Shown here: piece by piece, positions 26,298 through 35,596 of the stretch
Layout of the letters: each line of letters opens with the position of its first letter
Position numbering within the stretch: position 1 is the first letter of the stretch
Origin: Halomonas sp.
GTDB taxonomy: Bacteria > Pseudomonadota > Gammaproteobacteria > Pseudomonadales > Halomonadaceae
Reading direction: 5' to 3'
Length of the DNA: 64,000 nucleotides
Assembly: GCF_029263665.1 (NCBI RefSeq)
Contig: NZ_JAJUFQ010000006.1
Coordinates: forward strand, 124,001-188,000
Position numbers and translations under genes: made by a program
The notes under the pieces: model-generated
What the model was told of the DNA's origin: nothing
What the model saw: only the letters and a program-made list of their open reading frames with translations
The model's database searches: none

Positions 26298-29200
26298 ATG
26301 ACTGCCTTTACCTCCCCAGCCAAACCGGTCCCCCGAGATACCGCCGGTCGTGATGCCGGTGGCAGTCGCCATGCGAAAGTGCTCCCTGTCACCGAGCTGG
26401 CGGCACGTCTGCGCAAGGAGCTTGAAGGCGACGTGCTGTTCGACGAGGCGTCTCGTGGGCGCTACTCGACCGACGCGTCGATCTACCAGATTACGCCGGT
26501 TGGCGTGGTGATTCCCCGTCACCAGCGCGACCTGGAACTGGCTGTCGATATCGCTCGTGATGCTGGCGTGCCGATGCTGGCGCGCGGGGGAGGTACCAGC
26601 CAATGTGGCCAGACGGTAGGGGAGGCATTGGTCATCGATGCTAGCCGCTGGCTCAACCAGGTGGTCGAGTTCGACCCTGAAGCGCGAACGGTCGTGGTCG
26701 AGCCGGGCATTGTCCTTGATCACCTCAATGCCTGGCTCAAGCCATACGGTCTCTGGTATCCCGTGGATGTGTCGACTGCCGCCCAGTGCACTCTGGGTGG
26801 CATGGCGGGCAACAACTCCTGCGGTTCGCGCTCGATCCATTACGGCAACATGGTGCATAACGTGCTGGGGATCGATGCATTGCTGGCCGATGGTTATCAC
26901 GCCAGCTTCAGCTTTGTCGATGAACTGGCTCCAGGTTCGCGTGAGAGGCAACTGGCCGACACCGTACGGCGGATCGCCGAGCGCGAGCAGCAGCGCATTC
27001 GCGAGCATTTCCCCAAGGTCATGCGCCGGGTGGCGGGCTATAACCTCGATATCTTCGATTGCCAGAATCCGTTGCCCTATGACCGGGATGGTCGGGCCAA
27101 CCTGGCTCATCTGCTGGTGGGATCGGAAGGCAGCCTGGCGGTCACTCGTCGCCTCAAGCTGAAGCTTTCACCGTTGCCTGAGCACAAGGTTCTGGGGGTG
27201 GTGAATTTCCCGACCTTCTACCAGGCCATGGACATGACACAGCACATCGTCACCCTGACGCCTACCGCGGTGGAGCTGGTCGACCACACCATGATCGAAC
27301 TGGCCCTGGAGAATCCCGCTTTCCGCCCGGTGATCGAGACGGCACTGATCGGGCAGCCCGCCGCTGTGTTGCTGGTGGAATTTTCCGGCACGGATCGTGA
27401 GTCGTTGCTTGAGCAACTGGGGCGACTCAGCGAGCTGATGGCAGATCTGGGGTTGCCTGGTTCGGTGGTGGACATGCCGGATGCCAAGGCCCAGAAGGCA
27501 CTGTGGGATGTGCGCAAGGCTGGACTCAACATCATGATGAGCATGAAGGGCGATGGTAAACCGGTGTCCTTCATCGAAGACTGCGCAGTACCACTGGAGC
27601 ATCTTGCTGGATATACCGAGCGCCTGACTGAGGTCTTCCATCGTCATGGTACGGAAGGCACCTGGTATGCCCATGCCAGTGTCGGTACCTTGCATGTACG
27701 TCCGATTCTCGATCTACGCCGCGGTGGTGCCGCGAAGATGCGTGCCATTGCCGAGGAAGCAGCAGCCCTGGTGCGTGACTACAAAGGTGCCTATTCCGGC
27801 GAGCATGGTGATGGCATCTGCCGTGGCGAATGGGTGGCCTGGCAATTCGGTGATGCCATCAATGAGGCCTTCCGTGAGATCAAGGGGCTGTTCGATCCCG
27901 ACAATCTGATGAATCCCGGCAAGATCGTCGATACACCGAAAATGGACGACGAGCACCTGTTCCGTTTTCCGCCGACATACCAGACCATTCCGCTGACCCC
28001 GGTGCTGGACTGGTCACCCTGGAATGTGACGCGTGATCCGTTGACCGGCGAACAGAGTGACCCGGGTACTGGCAGGGATGTCACCGGCGGTCTCGCCAGT
28101 GCCGTGGAGATGTGCAACAACAATGGCCATTGTCGCAAGTTCGATGCGGGAACCATGTGTCCCAGCTATCGCATCACTGGCGATGAACAACACCTGACAC
28201 GCGGGCGTGCCAATACCCTGCGCCTGGTACTGTCGGGGCAGTTGGGGCGTGAAGGACTGGCCAGTGACGAGGTCAAGGAAGCATTGGATCTCTGTGTATC
28301 CTGCAAGGGCTGCAAGCGTGATTGTCCGACCGGTGTGGATATGGCGCGGATCAAGATCGAGGCGCGTGCCGCCCGGGTGGCGCGCGATGGTGTGGCATTG
28401 CGTGAAAGGCTGATTGCCGATCTGCCGCGCCTGGCGCCAACGCTCAAGTATCTCGCTCCCGTAACGAAGGTGGTCGAACGTCTGCCGTGGCTGGCAGGCG
28501 CCATCAAGCGGGGAATCGGGTTGGCAGAGCAGCGGGCACTGCCACTGGTCACCGACAATTATCTGCAACGGGCCAGGTCATGTGCTTCCAGCACTGATAC
28601 AGGCCAGCGGGAAGTGGTGCTGTTCGTCGATACCTTCAACAACTATATGGAAGGCAGTAACGCTGAAGCGGCGCATCGCGTTCTGGAGGCGGCAGGCTAT
28701 CGCGTAGTGCTTTCCAAAGGGCCGGACAAGCGTCCACTGTGCTGTGGTCGCACCTACTTGGCTGCTGGTCAGGTGGCGCGTGCCCGTGCCGAGGCCAAGC
28801 GCACACTGGAAACCCTCATTCCCTATGTCGAGCGGGGAGTTGCCATTGTAGGCCTTGAGCCGTCCTGCCTGCTGACCATGCGCGATGAGTTCCTCAGCTA
28901 TGGCATGGGGGAGGCTGCGCAGAAGCTTGCGGAGGCCTGCCTACTGTTCGAGGAGTTTCTGGTCCGTGAGCAGGACGCGGGGCATCTGACGCTGGCACTC
29001 AATCCATTGCCTCAGTCCAGAGTCTTGTTGCATGGACATTGCCATCAGAAGGCCTTCGATGCGGTTCGGCCGGTGGAAAAGGTGCTGAGCTGGATTCCAG
29101 GGCTCGAGGTGGAAACCATCCCTTCATCCTGTTGTGGCATGGCGGGCAGTTTCGGTTATGAGCGCGAGCATTATGATGCCTCGATAAAGATGGCTGAAGC

Positions 29201-29339
29201 TGCGCTGCTGCCTGCGGTACGCAAGGCAGGCGATGCCCTGATCGTGGCGGATGGCACCAGTTGCCGACACCAGATTCGCGACGGAACCGAGCGAGAAGCG
29301 CTGCATGTGGCAAGAGTCCTGGCCCAGGCCCTGGCATGA
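26298..29339 (+). CDS. FAD- and Fe-S-containing D-2-hydroxyacid dehydrogenase (YdiJ/DLD-like fusion)
   Basis: Large 1013-residue fusion. The N-terminal half is a GlcD-like flavin module: FAD_binding_4 at about 65-260 (VPMLARGGGTSQCGQTVGEA; LGGMAGNNSCGSRSIHYG) and an FAD-oxidase C domain ending GEHGDGICRGEW. The C-terminal half is a GlcF-like module: cysteines in MCNNNGHCRKFDAGTMCPSY (Cys606 onward), a [4Fe-4S] motif Cys666-669-672-676, then CCG segments (CCGRTYLAAG, SCCGMAGSFGYE). The layout is that of E. coli YdiJ (D-2-hydroxyglutarate dehydrogenase, 1018 residues) and related D-lactate dehydrogenases. It probably passes electrons to quinone or another carrier. Position at the end of the TRAP cluster suggests oxidation of a D-2-hydroxyacid intermediate. 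Confidence 0.9.
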   Translation: MTAFTSPAKPVPRDTAGRDAGGSRHAKVLPVTELAARLRKELEGDVLFDEASRGRYSTDASIYQITPVGVVIPRHQRDLELAVDIARDAGVPMLARGGGTSQCGQTVGEALVIDASRWLNQVVEFDPEARTVVVEPGIVLDHLNAWLKPYGLWYPVDVSTAAQCTLGGMAGNNSCGSRSIHYGNMVHNVLGIDALLADGYHASFSFVDELAPGSRERQLADTVRRIAEREQQRIREHFPKVMRRVAGYNLDIFDCQNPLPYDRDGRANLAHLLVGSEGSLAVTRRLKLKLSPLPEHKVLGVVNFPTFYQAMDMTQHIVTLTPTAVELVDHTMIELALENPAFRPVIETALIGQPAAVLLVEFSGTDRESLLEQLGRLSELMADLGLPGSVVDMPDAKAQKALWDVRKAGLNIMMSMKGDGKPVSFIEDCAVPLEHLAGYTERLTEVFHRHGTEGTWYAHASVGTLHVRPILDLRRGGAAKMRAIAEEAAALVRDYKGAYSGEHGDGICRGEWVAWQFGDAINEAFREIKGLFDPDNLMNPGKIVDTPKMDDEHLFRFPPTYQTIPLTPVLDWSPWNVTRDPLTGEQSDPGTGRDVTGGLASAVEMCNNNGHCRKFDAGTMCPSYRITGDEQHLTRGRANTLRLVLSGQLGREGLASDEVKEALDLCVSCKGCKRDCPTGVDMARIKIEARAARVARDGVALRERLIADLPRLAPTLKYLAPVTKVVERLPWLAGAIKRGIGLAEQRALPLVTDNYLQRARSCASSTDTGQREVVLFVDTFNNYMEGSNAEAAHRVLEAAGYRVVLSKGPDKRPLCCGRTYLAAGQVARARAEAKRTLETLIPYVERGVAIVGLEPSCLLTMRDEFLSYGMGEAAQKLAEACLLFEEFLVREQDAGHLTLALNPLPQSRVLLHGHCHQKAFDAVRPVEKVLSWIPGLEVETIPSSCCGMAGSFGYEREHYDASIKMAEAALLPAVRKAGDALIVADGTSCRHQIRDGTEREALHVARVLAQALA

Positions 29340-29398
29340 GATCGCCAGAGAAGCACATGAAGTGCCAGCACTGGAGGCTGGTGAATGCCAGCGTGCTT

Positions 29399-29428
29399 CG
29401 ATGAATATGGAGTTGATGAATATGGAAT
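29399..29428. repeat. 15-bp tandem duplication abutting a stop codon
   Basis: Copies gatgaatatggagtt and gatgaatatggaatt lie side by side and touch the stop codon (complement of 29428-29430) of the minus-strand regulator gene. Confidence 0.85.
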
Positions 29429-30252
29429 TAATGCCGGGCTCTGAAATGGTATTCCTCGGGGGCTACATCATTGCGGATGGCCTGCAGGAGCTCGTCATCC
29501 AGCTCTGGGGAATCGGCAGATAACCACCCACACTGCGTCAGCGCCTGGCGCAGTGTGATCTGTTCATCGAGACGCTGATAAAGGACCCGAACGCAGCAGG
29601 GCATGCGTTCGCTGTTGTCCGCCACGCCAAGCCGGAGTCCCGTCAGCCGAGTCACCTGACTCTGGTAGCTGGGAAAAAGGATGGTCTGGGTGATTTCGTG
29701 GCCATTGAGGGTTTCGTGGTCGACCAGGAAGATACGCTCACCCAACTTGACGGCGACTCCCGTATAGCGGTTGTGGCATGGTCGGGACTGGGAGGAGAGC
29801 TGCGTGCGTTCAGTGCGTTGATAAACGATCCCGTTATCTCTCGATTCGAGGCAGACCAGGGTACGGATGATCTTGCCCGGACGGGACATGGAATAGTAAT
29901 ACTCGAAGTAATATCCTAGGTAGTGCGTCATTCCCTGCTTGCCGCGCAACACCAGCTCATCCGGCCAGCCAATGCTGCCCGCGAGTGACTCGCTGTCCGA
30001 GGACTGCTGGCTGACCGCGATCCTTCCCATCTGCACCAGGTTGCAGAAATCTGCCTGGGGCAGATACAGCTCATGTTCTTCCACACCAAAGAATGCACAG
30101 ATTCTGCGCATGGCCATATGCCGTGGGCGGTAACGCCCGCTCAGGTAACGATTGAACTGTGTTCGGTTCATCGGCAAGCGGCGACATACTTCAGCAATAG
30201 ATGGGTAATAGCTGCACAGTAGATGCAGATTAGCCACAAAGTCGTCGTGCAT
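29428..30252 (-). CDS. Helix-turn-helix regulator with unassigned C-terminal domain
   Basis: 274-residue protein; ATG 30250-30252 has AGGA upstream, and the longer frame from 30318 lacks one. A Cro/C1-like helix-turn-helix fits residues about 17-60 (SIAEVCRRLPMNRTQFNRYLSGRYRPRHMAMRRICAFFGVEEHELYLP). The remaining 210 residues (for example MTHYLGYYFEYYYSMSRPGKIIRTLVCLES) look like a folded ligand-binding domain that I do not recognise. It is divergent from the AGCS amino acid symporter gene with 154 bp between, so control of that symporter is a reasonable guess. No operator is obvious. Confidence 0.7.
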   Translation of the reverse strand: MHDDFVANLHLLCSYYPSIAEVCRRLPMNRTQFNRYLSGRYRPRHMAMRRICAFFGVEEHELYLPQADFCNLVQMGRIAVSQQSSDSESLAGSIGWPDELVLRGKQGMTHYLGYYFEYYYSMSRPGKIIRTLVCLESRDNGIVYQRTERTQLSSQSRPCHNRYTGVAVKLGERIFLVDHETLNGHEITQTILFPSYQSQVTRLTGLRLGVADNSERMPCCVRVLYQRLDEQITLRQALTQCGWLSADSPELDDELLQAIRNDVAPEEYHFRARH

Positions 30253-30406
30253 GGAGGTGTCCTGGAGGGTGATGCAGTCTGGTGCAGTTGCTTTAGCCGT
30301 TAGTGCGCAGAAGTGCAACGTTCCGCCAAGTTCGCTTTATTCCTGCGGCTGTTTCAATCGTCTCACACTCTCAATACTCCAAACATAAGAACAGTGGAGA
30401 TTTTCA

Positions 30407-31876
30407 ATGTTGGATTTTCTGAATGACCTCCTCTGGGGTAAGGTCCTCCTGGTGTTGCTGGTGGCCGTGGGGATCGGTTTCACCATTGCCTCACGTTTTG
30501 TCCAGTTTCGCTACTTCGGCCGCATGTTCCGCATTCTTGGTGCGGGAGAGGCCTTCAAGCGCGACAGGCACGGACATCTAAGTTCTTTCCAGGCACTGGT
30601 GCTGTCCGTTGCCGGACGTGTGGGCGGCGGTAACATCGCAGGCGTCGCTGTCGCCATTACCCTGGGTGGACCCGGTGCCATTTTCTGGATGTGGCTGGTT
30701 GGCCTGATGGGCATGGCGACCAGTTTCCTGGAGTGCACCCTGGCCCAGACCTTCAAGCAGGCCGAAGGCGATGGTTCCTATCGTGGCGGCCCGGCCTATT
30801 ACATTGTCAAGGGACTGGGCAAGGGATGGGGGTGGCTGGCAGGCTTCTATTCCGTACTGCTGCTGATCACTTTCGGTTTTGCCTTTACCGCTCTGCAGTC
30901 CTATTCCGTGGCAACTTCCTTTGGCGATGCCTTCGGTGTTCCTGTGCTCTATAGCGGGATTGCCCTGGCCATCGTGGTTGGCTTGATCATCTTTGGCGGC
31001 ATCAAGCGTATTGCGCGTATTTCTGAAGTCCTGGTGCCGATCATGGCAGTGGGGTATCTGCTGATCACCGTGATCATCGTGGGCATGAACATTGATCGCG
31101 TCCCCGACATGTTCGTGCTCATCGCCAAGAGTGCATTTGGCCTCGAGCCAGCCGTGGGCGGTGGTATTGGTGCCGCCATCATGATGGGGCTCAAGCGTGG
31201 CTTGTTCTCCAATGAAGCAGGATTGGGCAGCGCCCCGAATGTGGCCGCTGTGGCTTATGTGCCGCACCCCGCCAACCAGGGGATTGTTCAGGCGTTTTCA
31301 GTGTTCATCGATACCGTGATCATCTGCTCGGCGACCGCTTTCCTGATCCTGCTCAGCGATGCCTATGTTCCTGGTGCCAGCGGCAACGTCGAGGGCATCG
31401 CCCTGACACAGGCGGCGCTGGCGGATCATGTTGGAGAGTGGGGGCGGACCTTCGTCAGCCTGGCGTTACTGCTGTTTGCCTTCAGCACCATTCTCTACAA
31501 CTACTACCTTGGCGAGAACAGCCTCCACTTCTTCTCGCGTGACAATCAGAAGTTGTTCAATGGCTTCCGTATCGCCATCGTGCTGCTGGTGTGCTGGGGA
31601 GCCACCACGGACCTGGGCACCGTGTTTGGCTTTGCCGATGTCACCATGGGCCTGCTGGCGGTGGTCAACCTGATTGCCCTGATCCTGCTGTTCAAGCCTG
31701 GCCTGCGTATCCTCAAGGATTTCGATGATCAGTTCCGCAAAGGTATCAAGCAGCCGGTTTTCGATGTCCGACAGCATACCGAGCTCGACCTGGATGCCAA
31801 GGCCTGGGAACTGGAGCCGGAAGACCAGGAACGCTTGCAGGACCTGACAGACAGCTCTCCCGCTCGCAGTAGCTGA
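30407..31876 (+). CDS. Sodium:alanine/glycine symporter (AGCS family)
   Basis: Inner-membrane sodium-coupled amino acid importer, 489 residues, about 11-12 transmembrane segments. Family motifs: SVAGRVGGGNIAGVAVAITLGGPGAIFWMW, SFLECTLAQTFK, and GLKRGLFSNEAGLGSAPNVAAVA. Typical substrates are alanine and glycine. The hydrophilic tail of about 50 residues is acidic, as often seen in halophilic and marine bacteria. I saw no glycine riboswitch in the leader. A terminator follows, so it is a single-gene unit. Confidence 0.93.
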   Translation: MLDFLNDLLWGKVLLVLLVAVGIGFTIASRFVQFRYFGRMFRILGAGEAFKRDRHGHLSSFQALVLSVAGRVGGGNIAGVAVAITLGGPGAIFWMWLVGLMGMATSFLECTLAQTFKQAEGDGSYRGGPAYYIVKGLGKGWGWLAGFYSVLLLITFGFAFTALQSYSVATSFGDAFGVPVLYSGIALAIVVGLIIFGGIKRIARISEVLVPIMAVGYLLITVIIVGMNIDRVPDMFVLIAKSAFGLEPAVGGGIGAAIMMGLKRGLFSNEAGLGSAPNVAAVAYVPHPANQGIVQAFSVFIDTVIICSATAFLILLSDAYVPGASGNVEGIALTQAALADHVGEWGRTFVSLALLLFAFSTILYNYYLGENSLHFFSRDNQKLFNGFRIAIVLLVCWGATTDLGTVFGFADVTMGLLAVVNLIALILLFKPGLRILKDFDDQFRKGIKQPVFDVRQHTELDLDAKAWELEPEDQERLQDLTDSSPARSS

Positions 31877-31911
31877 TCCTTTCCAGACGATAATCCCCGC
31901 TTTCACATTAT

Positions 31912-31946
31912 GCCGTACCGTCCTTGATGGACAGGTACGGCTTTTT
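31912..31946 (+). terminator. Rho-independent terminator of the AGCS symporter gene
   Basis: Stem GCCGTACC / GGTACGGC with an inner GTCC/GGAC pairing, followed by TTTTT. Confidence 0.93.
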
Positions 31947-32049
31947 CGTTCGCACGATAAAAGGTCCATCGTCTAGCCTGACTCATAGGAGAACAAGAAC
32001 CGGGCTCGGTGATTGTGTCAGCAGAGGAAAATGTTGTCGGGAGGACATC

Positions 32050-32574
32050 ATGGCCATCTATCGTTTGGGAAATCATTCCCCTCAGATTCATCGCAGTGCT
32101 TATGTTGCCGAAAGTGCAGAAGTGATCGGCCAGGTGCGCATCTTCGAGGATGCCAGTATCTGGTACCAGGCTGTGCTACGTGGAGATACCGACTCGCTGG
32201 AAGTGGGACGAGGCAGCAACATCCAGGATGGTGCTGTACTGCATGCCGACCCCGGGACACCACTGGTCGTGGGCGAGGGCGTTACGGTGGGGCATCAGGC
32301 CATGTTGCACGGCTGTACCATCGGTGATGGTTCATTGATCGGCATCCAGGCCGTGATACTCAATGGTGCGGTGATTGGCAGGAACTGTCTGGTAGCAGCA
32401 GGTGCCGTGGTCAAGGAAAACGCCGAGTTTCCTGAGAATAGCCTGATCGTCGGTGCACCGGCCAAAGTCATTCGTCAGCTCGATGAAAAAGCCGTGGCAG
32501 AGCTCCAGGCCAACGCCGAGGGGTATGTGAAGAAGGCTCGGTTACATCGTACGCAACTAGCCCGCATAGGTTAG
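32050..32574 (+). CDS. Gamma-class carbonic anhydrase-like protein (YrdA/PaaY family)
   Basis: Left-handed beta-helix protein of 174 residues; ATG 32050 follows GAGGA. Hexapeptide repeats run through the protein (VIGQVRIFEDASIWYQAVLRGD onward). Zinc-ligand histidines are visible in AVLHADPGTP, TVGHQAMLHGCTIGDG, giving the expected three-histidine set. Such proteins are zinc hydratases or thioesterase-like; many YrdA-type members show weak or no carbonic anhydrase activity. The gene is monocistronic, ending at a GC-rich hairpin. Confidence 0.9.
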   Translation: MAIYRLGNHSPQIHRSAYVAESAEVIGQVRIFEDASIWYQAVLRGDTDSLEVGRGSNIQDGAVLHADPGTPLVVGEGVTVGHQAMLHGCTIGDGSLIGIQAVILNGAVIGRNCLVAAGAVVKENAEFPENSLIVGAPAKVIRQLDEKAVAELQANAEGYVKKARLHRTQLARIG

Positions 32575-32611
32575 ATGCTGTCTTGAAAGTGCACTGTCAG
32601 CGCCGAGACGA

Positions 32612-32637
32612 CACCACCCCAGATGGCTGGGGTGGTG
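32612..32637. terminator. GC-rich hairpin between convergent genes
   Basis: Perfect 11-bp stem CACCACCCCAG / CTGGGGTGGTG with a 4-nt loop but no T run. It lies between the carbonic anhydrase-like gene and the permease gene on the opposite strand. Confidence 0.6.
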
Positions 32638-32663
32638 CTGCTTGAGTTCGCCGCAGTCTGCAA

Positions 32664-34367
32664 TCAGCTGCCAAGCCCCATCAGAGGATCACTGATGCCG
32701 AGTACGTAGAAGGCTATCAGCCCAATGATACCAGTGAAGATAAGGTAGTAGAGCGTCGGCAGAATGGTCTTGCGGATGGTGATCCCCTCGCGACCCAGTA
32801 GACCGACGGTAGCGGACGCAGCCACTACGTTGTGGATCGCAATCATGTTGCCAGCGGCGGCGCCAACTGCCTGCAGGGACACCATGAAAGCGGTGGAGAT
32901 ACCGAGAGTTTGAGCCACATTGAACTGGAAGTCGGCCAGCATCAGGTTGGAAACCGTGTTGGAGCCAGCGATGAATGCTCCAAGGGCGCCGACGGCCGGG
33001 GCAAAGAAGGGATATATGTCGCCCACGCTGTTGGCGACGAGCTGGGCCATGGCCACCGGCATGGAGACAAGGTCAGCAGAGTTGACCCCAGAGTTGATCA
33101 GGATACGCACCATGGGGATGGTGAAGATCAATACGAAGCCTGCACCGAGCAATGTCTTCGAGGATTCGCTGAAGGCGGCCTTGAGTTCGCTGGCACGCAT
33201 GCGGTGCAGTATGGCAGTGACCAGTACGACCATGAGCAGAATGCCGCCGGGCAGGTAGAGTAGCTCAATGCTGCCGGAAACACCGGCTTCACCCAGGATA
33301 TTGCTCCAGCCGAAGCTGAGAGAGTTCAGCGCTGCCTTGAGCGGTTCGATGGTGCGTGAGGCAACCAGAAAGATCGCGAGCAGCACATAGGGTAGCCAGC
33401 CCATGAAGGTAGAAATAGGAGCCTTGCCCGCCACCTCATCCAGCTTGATCTCGAACTTTCCATGCCACTCGGCAGGCCAGGACTGGCTCTCGGCGAAATC
33501 CCAGGTGTCCTTGGGAATCAGAAAGCCTCGACGAGCGGCTGGCACGACAATGGCCAGGCCGACCATGGCGCCGATCATCGAGGGGAACTCGGGTCCCAGC
33601 AGCACGCCCGCCAGTGCATAGGGCACGACGAAGCAGATACCGGCAAAGATGGCGAAAGGAGTGATGGAAAGACCTTCTTTCCATGAGCGGTTGGCACCGA
33701 AGAAACGCACCATGATGATGACCATGATCAGAGGCATCAGCGTGCCGACAATAGCGTGGGTGATAGCGACCTCGCCGGCAATCAGGCGGAAATATTCCAG
33801 CCAGGAGGAGCCGCCGGCCTCCAGTTGAGCAGTGATGGCCTCCTGGTTGATGCCCCCGCTGACGCCCACCACGATTGGAGTACCTACTGCCCCGAAGGAC
33901 ACGGGAGTGGACTGGATCATCATGCCAACCACCACGGCTGCCAGAGCTGGGAAACCCAGGGCGACCATGAGCGGAGCCGCGACCGCAGCGGGAGTACCAA
34001 AACCTGAAGCACCCTCGATAAAGCAGCCGAACAGCCAGGCGACGATGATGGCCTGCACACGGCGATCGGGACTGATGCCGGAGAAGCCATTGCGAATGGC
34101 TGTGATACCCCCCGAGTGTTTCAGCGTATTGAGCAGCAGGATCGCGCCGAAGATGATCCACAGGATGGCAACGGTAAGAATCAACCCTTGCAGCGTGGAG
34201 GCCAGAACGCGGTTAAAGCTCATTTCCCAGGTAAATAGGGCGATAAGGGCAGTGACGACGAAAACGATCGGCATGGCTATCTTGGCTGCCATGCGTAGTC
34301 CAATCAGCAAGACACCGGCCAGTACCAAGGGCACGAAGGCGAGCAATGCAAGGGTGGTATCAATCAT
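32664..34367 (-). CDS. Lactate/glycolate permease (LctP/GlcA family)
   Basis: Inner-membrane proton-coupled 2-hydroxyacid importer, 567 residues, about 13-14 transmembrane segments. I favour ATG 34365-34367 because GAGGAGA lies upstream; ATG 34403 would add 12 polar residues. Family blocks: [25 protein letters not shown] and the C-terminal [24 protein letters not shown] with [14 protein letters not shown]. LldP and GlcA of E. coli are paralogues that both carry lactate and glycolate. A TTGGTNNNACCAA operator upstream matches the one before glcD, which favours a glycolate-linked role. Confidence 0.92.
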   Translation of the reverse strand: MIDTTLALLAFVPLVLAGVLLIGLRMAAKIAMPIVFVVTALIALFTWEMSFNRVLASTLQGLILTVAILWIIFGAILLLNTLKHSGGITAIRNGFSGISPDRRVQAIIVAWLFGCFIEGASGFGTPAAVAAPLMVALGFPALAAVVVGMMIQSTPVSFGAVGTPIVVGVSGGINQEAITAQLEAGGSSWLEYFRLIAGEVAITHAIVGTLMPLIMVIIMVRFFGANRSWKEGLSITPFAIFAGICFVVPYALAGVLLGPEFPSMIGAMVGLAIVVPAARRGFLIPKDTWDFAESQSWPAEWHGKFEIKLDEVAGKAPISTFMGWLPYVLLAIFLVASRTIEPLKAALNSLSFGWSNILGEAGVSGSIELLYLPGGILLMVVLVTAILHRMRASELKAAFSESSKTLLGAGFVLIFTIPMVRILINSGVNSADLVSMPVAMAQLVANSVGDIYPFFAPAVGALGAFIAGSNTVSNLMLADFQFNVAQTLGISTAFMVSLQAVGAAAGNMIAIHNVVAASATVGLLGREGITIRKTILPTLYYLIFTGIIGLIAFYVLGISDPLMGLGS

Positions 34368-34780
34368 GAGACGGGAGTCTCCTCGGTTATTGTTGGTCGC
34401 CATGCGGAATCATGGTGTCGTCCTGCATGGGGAACTGCTTCTGCATGGGTATTGTTGCTGTGCAGATGTCGCCTATGCATAGCAGTAGGGGACGGTCGCA
34501 AGATAAGACGCCCTTGCGATGATGACTAGTTGTGGGGAATTGGTCTTACCAAAATGCATGATGCTGCCTTGACGCCAAAACTCTTGTGAAATTATTTAAA
34601 ATCAAAAAGTTATTGTACAGCGATAAAGGTGGGTGCAAGAGTGCTCGATAAAGCAGCTTAGACTAAAGGGCAGTGTCCTGATCGTCAGCCACAGGAGAAA
34701 TGAGGTATTGGCGGGCCATGGCAAAGCCTGCCACACTCGAGTGCATATCAAGCCGACCAATGAGGATTCGGGGATACACT
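34368..34780. other. Intergenic region upstream of the lactate/glycolate permease and GST genes
   Basis: 413 bases between divergent genes. It holds a GntR/FCD-type operator at 34540-34552 and an AT-rich stretch at 34591-34620 that could carry promoters. The region 34700-34780 is the leader of the GST gene. No RNA gene or repeat was recognised. Confidence 0.5.
34540..34552. promoter_or_regulatory. GntR/FCD operator (TTGGTNNNACCAA) upstream of the permease
   Basis: TTGGTCTTACCAA, perfect 5-bp arms with 3-nt spacer, about 173 bases before the permease start. Same class as the glcD operator at 17936-17950. Confidence 0.65.
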
Positions 34781-35491
34781 ATGAATCGAGTCTTGTATGA
34801 GCTTTGTGGTATCGATGAGAACCTGCGCTTTTCCCCCTATTGCTGGCGAGTCAAGCTGGCCCTGGCGCACAAGGGACTGGATGCTGAGTACCGTCCCTGG
34901 CATTTCACTGACAAGGACGCTCTGGAATTTGCCTACTACGACAAGGTTCCAGTGCTGGTGGATGGCGATGAAGTCGTGACCGACAGCTACCAGATCATGG
35001 CATACCTTGATCGCGCCTATCCCGACACGCCTGCGCTGCTCGGTTCCGGTGAGGCTGAGGCTCGTGCTCGGTTCTTCAAGTATTTTGGTGAACGGTCACT
35101 GGCTCCGGCCATATTGAAGACCGTGATCATGGACCTGATCAATGCCGTGCATCCCAAGGATCGCGAGTATTTCCGTGATAGCCGGGAAAAGCGCTTCGGT
35201 CGTACGCTCGAAGAGTTTCATTCGCCTGCCAAGGGATTGGCGCAGCTGGATACGGCTCTGGAACCCATGCGTGGGGCACTCACGGATAACGAGTATCTCG
35301 ATGGCAAATCCGCCGGGGGAGCCGACTATCTGGTGTTTGGTTTCTTCATGTGGGCGCGCTGTGTTTCATCGGCTGACCTGGTGTCCAATGCCGACCCCGT
35401 CTATGACTGGATCGAGCGCATGCTGGACTTGCATGATGGCCTGGGGCGCAAGGCATTGCGCATCACGGACATCGAGGGAGCCTATCGCTGA
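34781..35491 (+). CDS. Glutathione S-transferase family protein
   Basis: 236-residue cytoplasmic GST-like protein. ATG 34781 gives MNRVLYELCGIDENLRFSPYCWRVKLALAHKG, a thioredoxin-fold N-terminal domain with a SPYC active-site region. The glutathione-binding VPVLVDGDEVVTDSYQIMAYLDRAYP is present, followed by an all-helical C-terminal domain. Substrate unknown; members of this type are seen with ring-cleavage or ether-cleaving pathways as well as in stress defence. It is transcribed alone. Confidence 0.88.
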   Translation: MNRVLYELCGIDENLRFSPYCWRVKLALAHKGLDAEYRPWHFTDKDALEFAYYDKVPVLVDGDEVVTDSYQIMAYLDRAYPDTPALLGSGEAEARARFFKYFGERSLAPAILKTVIMDLINAVHPKDREYFRDSREKRFGRTLEEFHSPAKGLAQLDTALEPMRGALTDNEYLDGKSAGGADYLVFGFFMWARCVSSADLVSNADPVYDWIERMLDLHDGLGRKALRITDIEGAYR

Positions 35492-35541
35492 GTCGCCAAA
35501 GACGCTCGGATGAAAAGCAGCAGGTAAAGTGGCTATCAAAA

Positions 35542-35573
35542 ACAAGGATACCGCCAATCGGCGGTATCCTTGT
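35542..35573 (-). terminator. Terminator between the GST and PepSY genes
   Basis: 14-bp perfect stem ACAAGGATACCGCC / GGCGGTATCCTTGT with loop AATC. On the minus strand it is followed by TTTTTGATAG, so it terminates the PepSY gene and may also stop GST transcription. Confidence 0.85.
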
Positions 35574-35596
35574 GGATAATGGATGAAAAAAGCGTT

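Noticed and set aside
30253..30406. Glycine riboswitch in front of the AGCS symporter gene
   Set aside because: The leader is only about 150 bases and shows none of the tandem aptamer core pairing expected.
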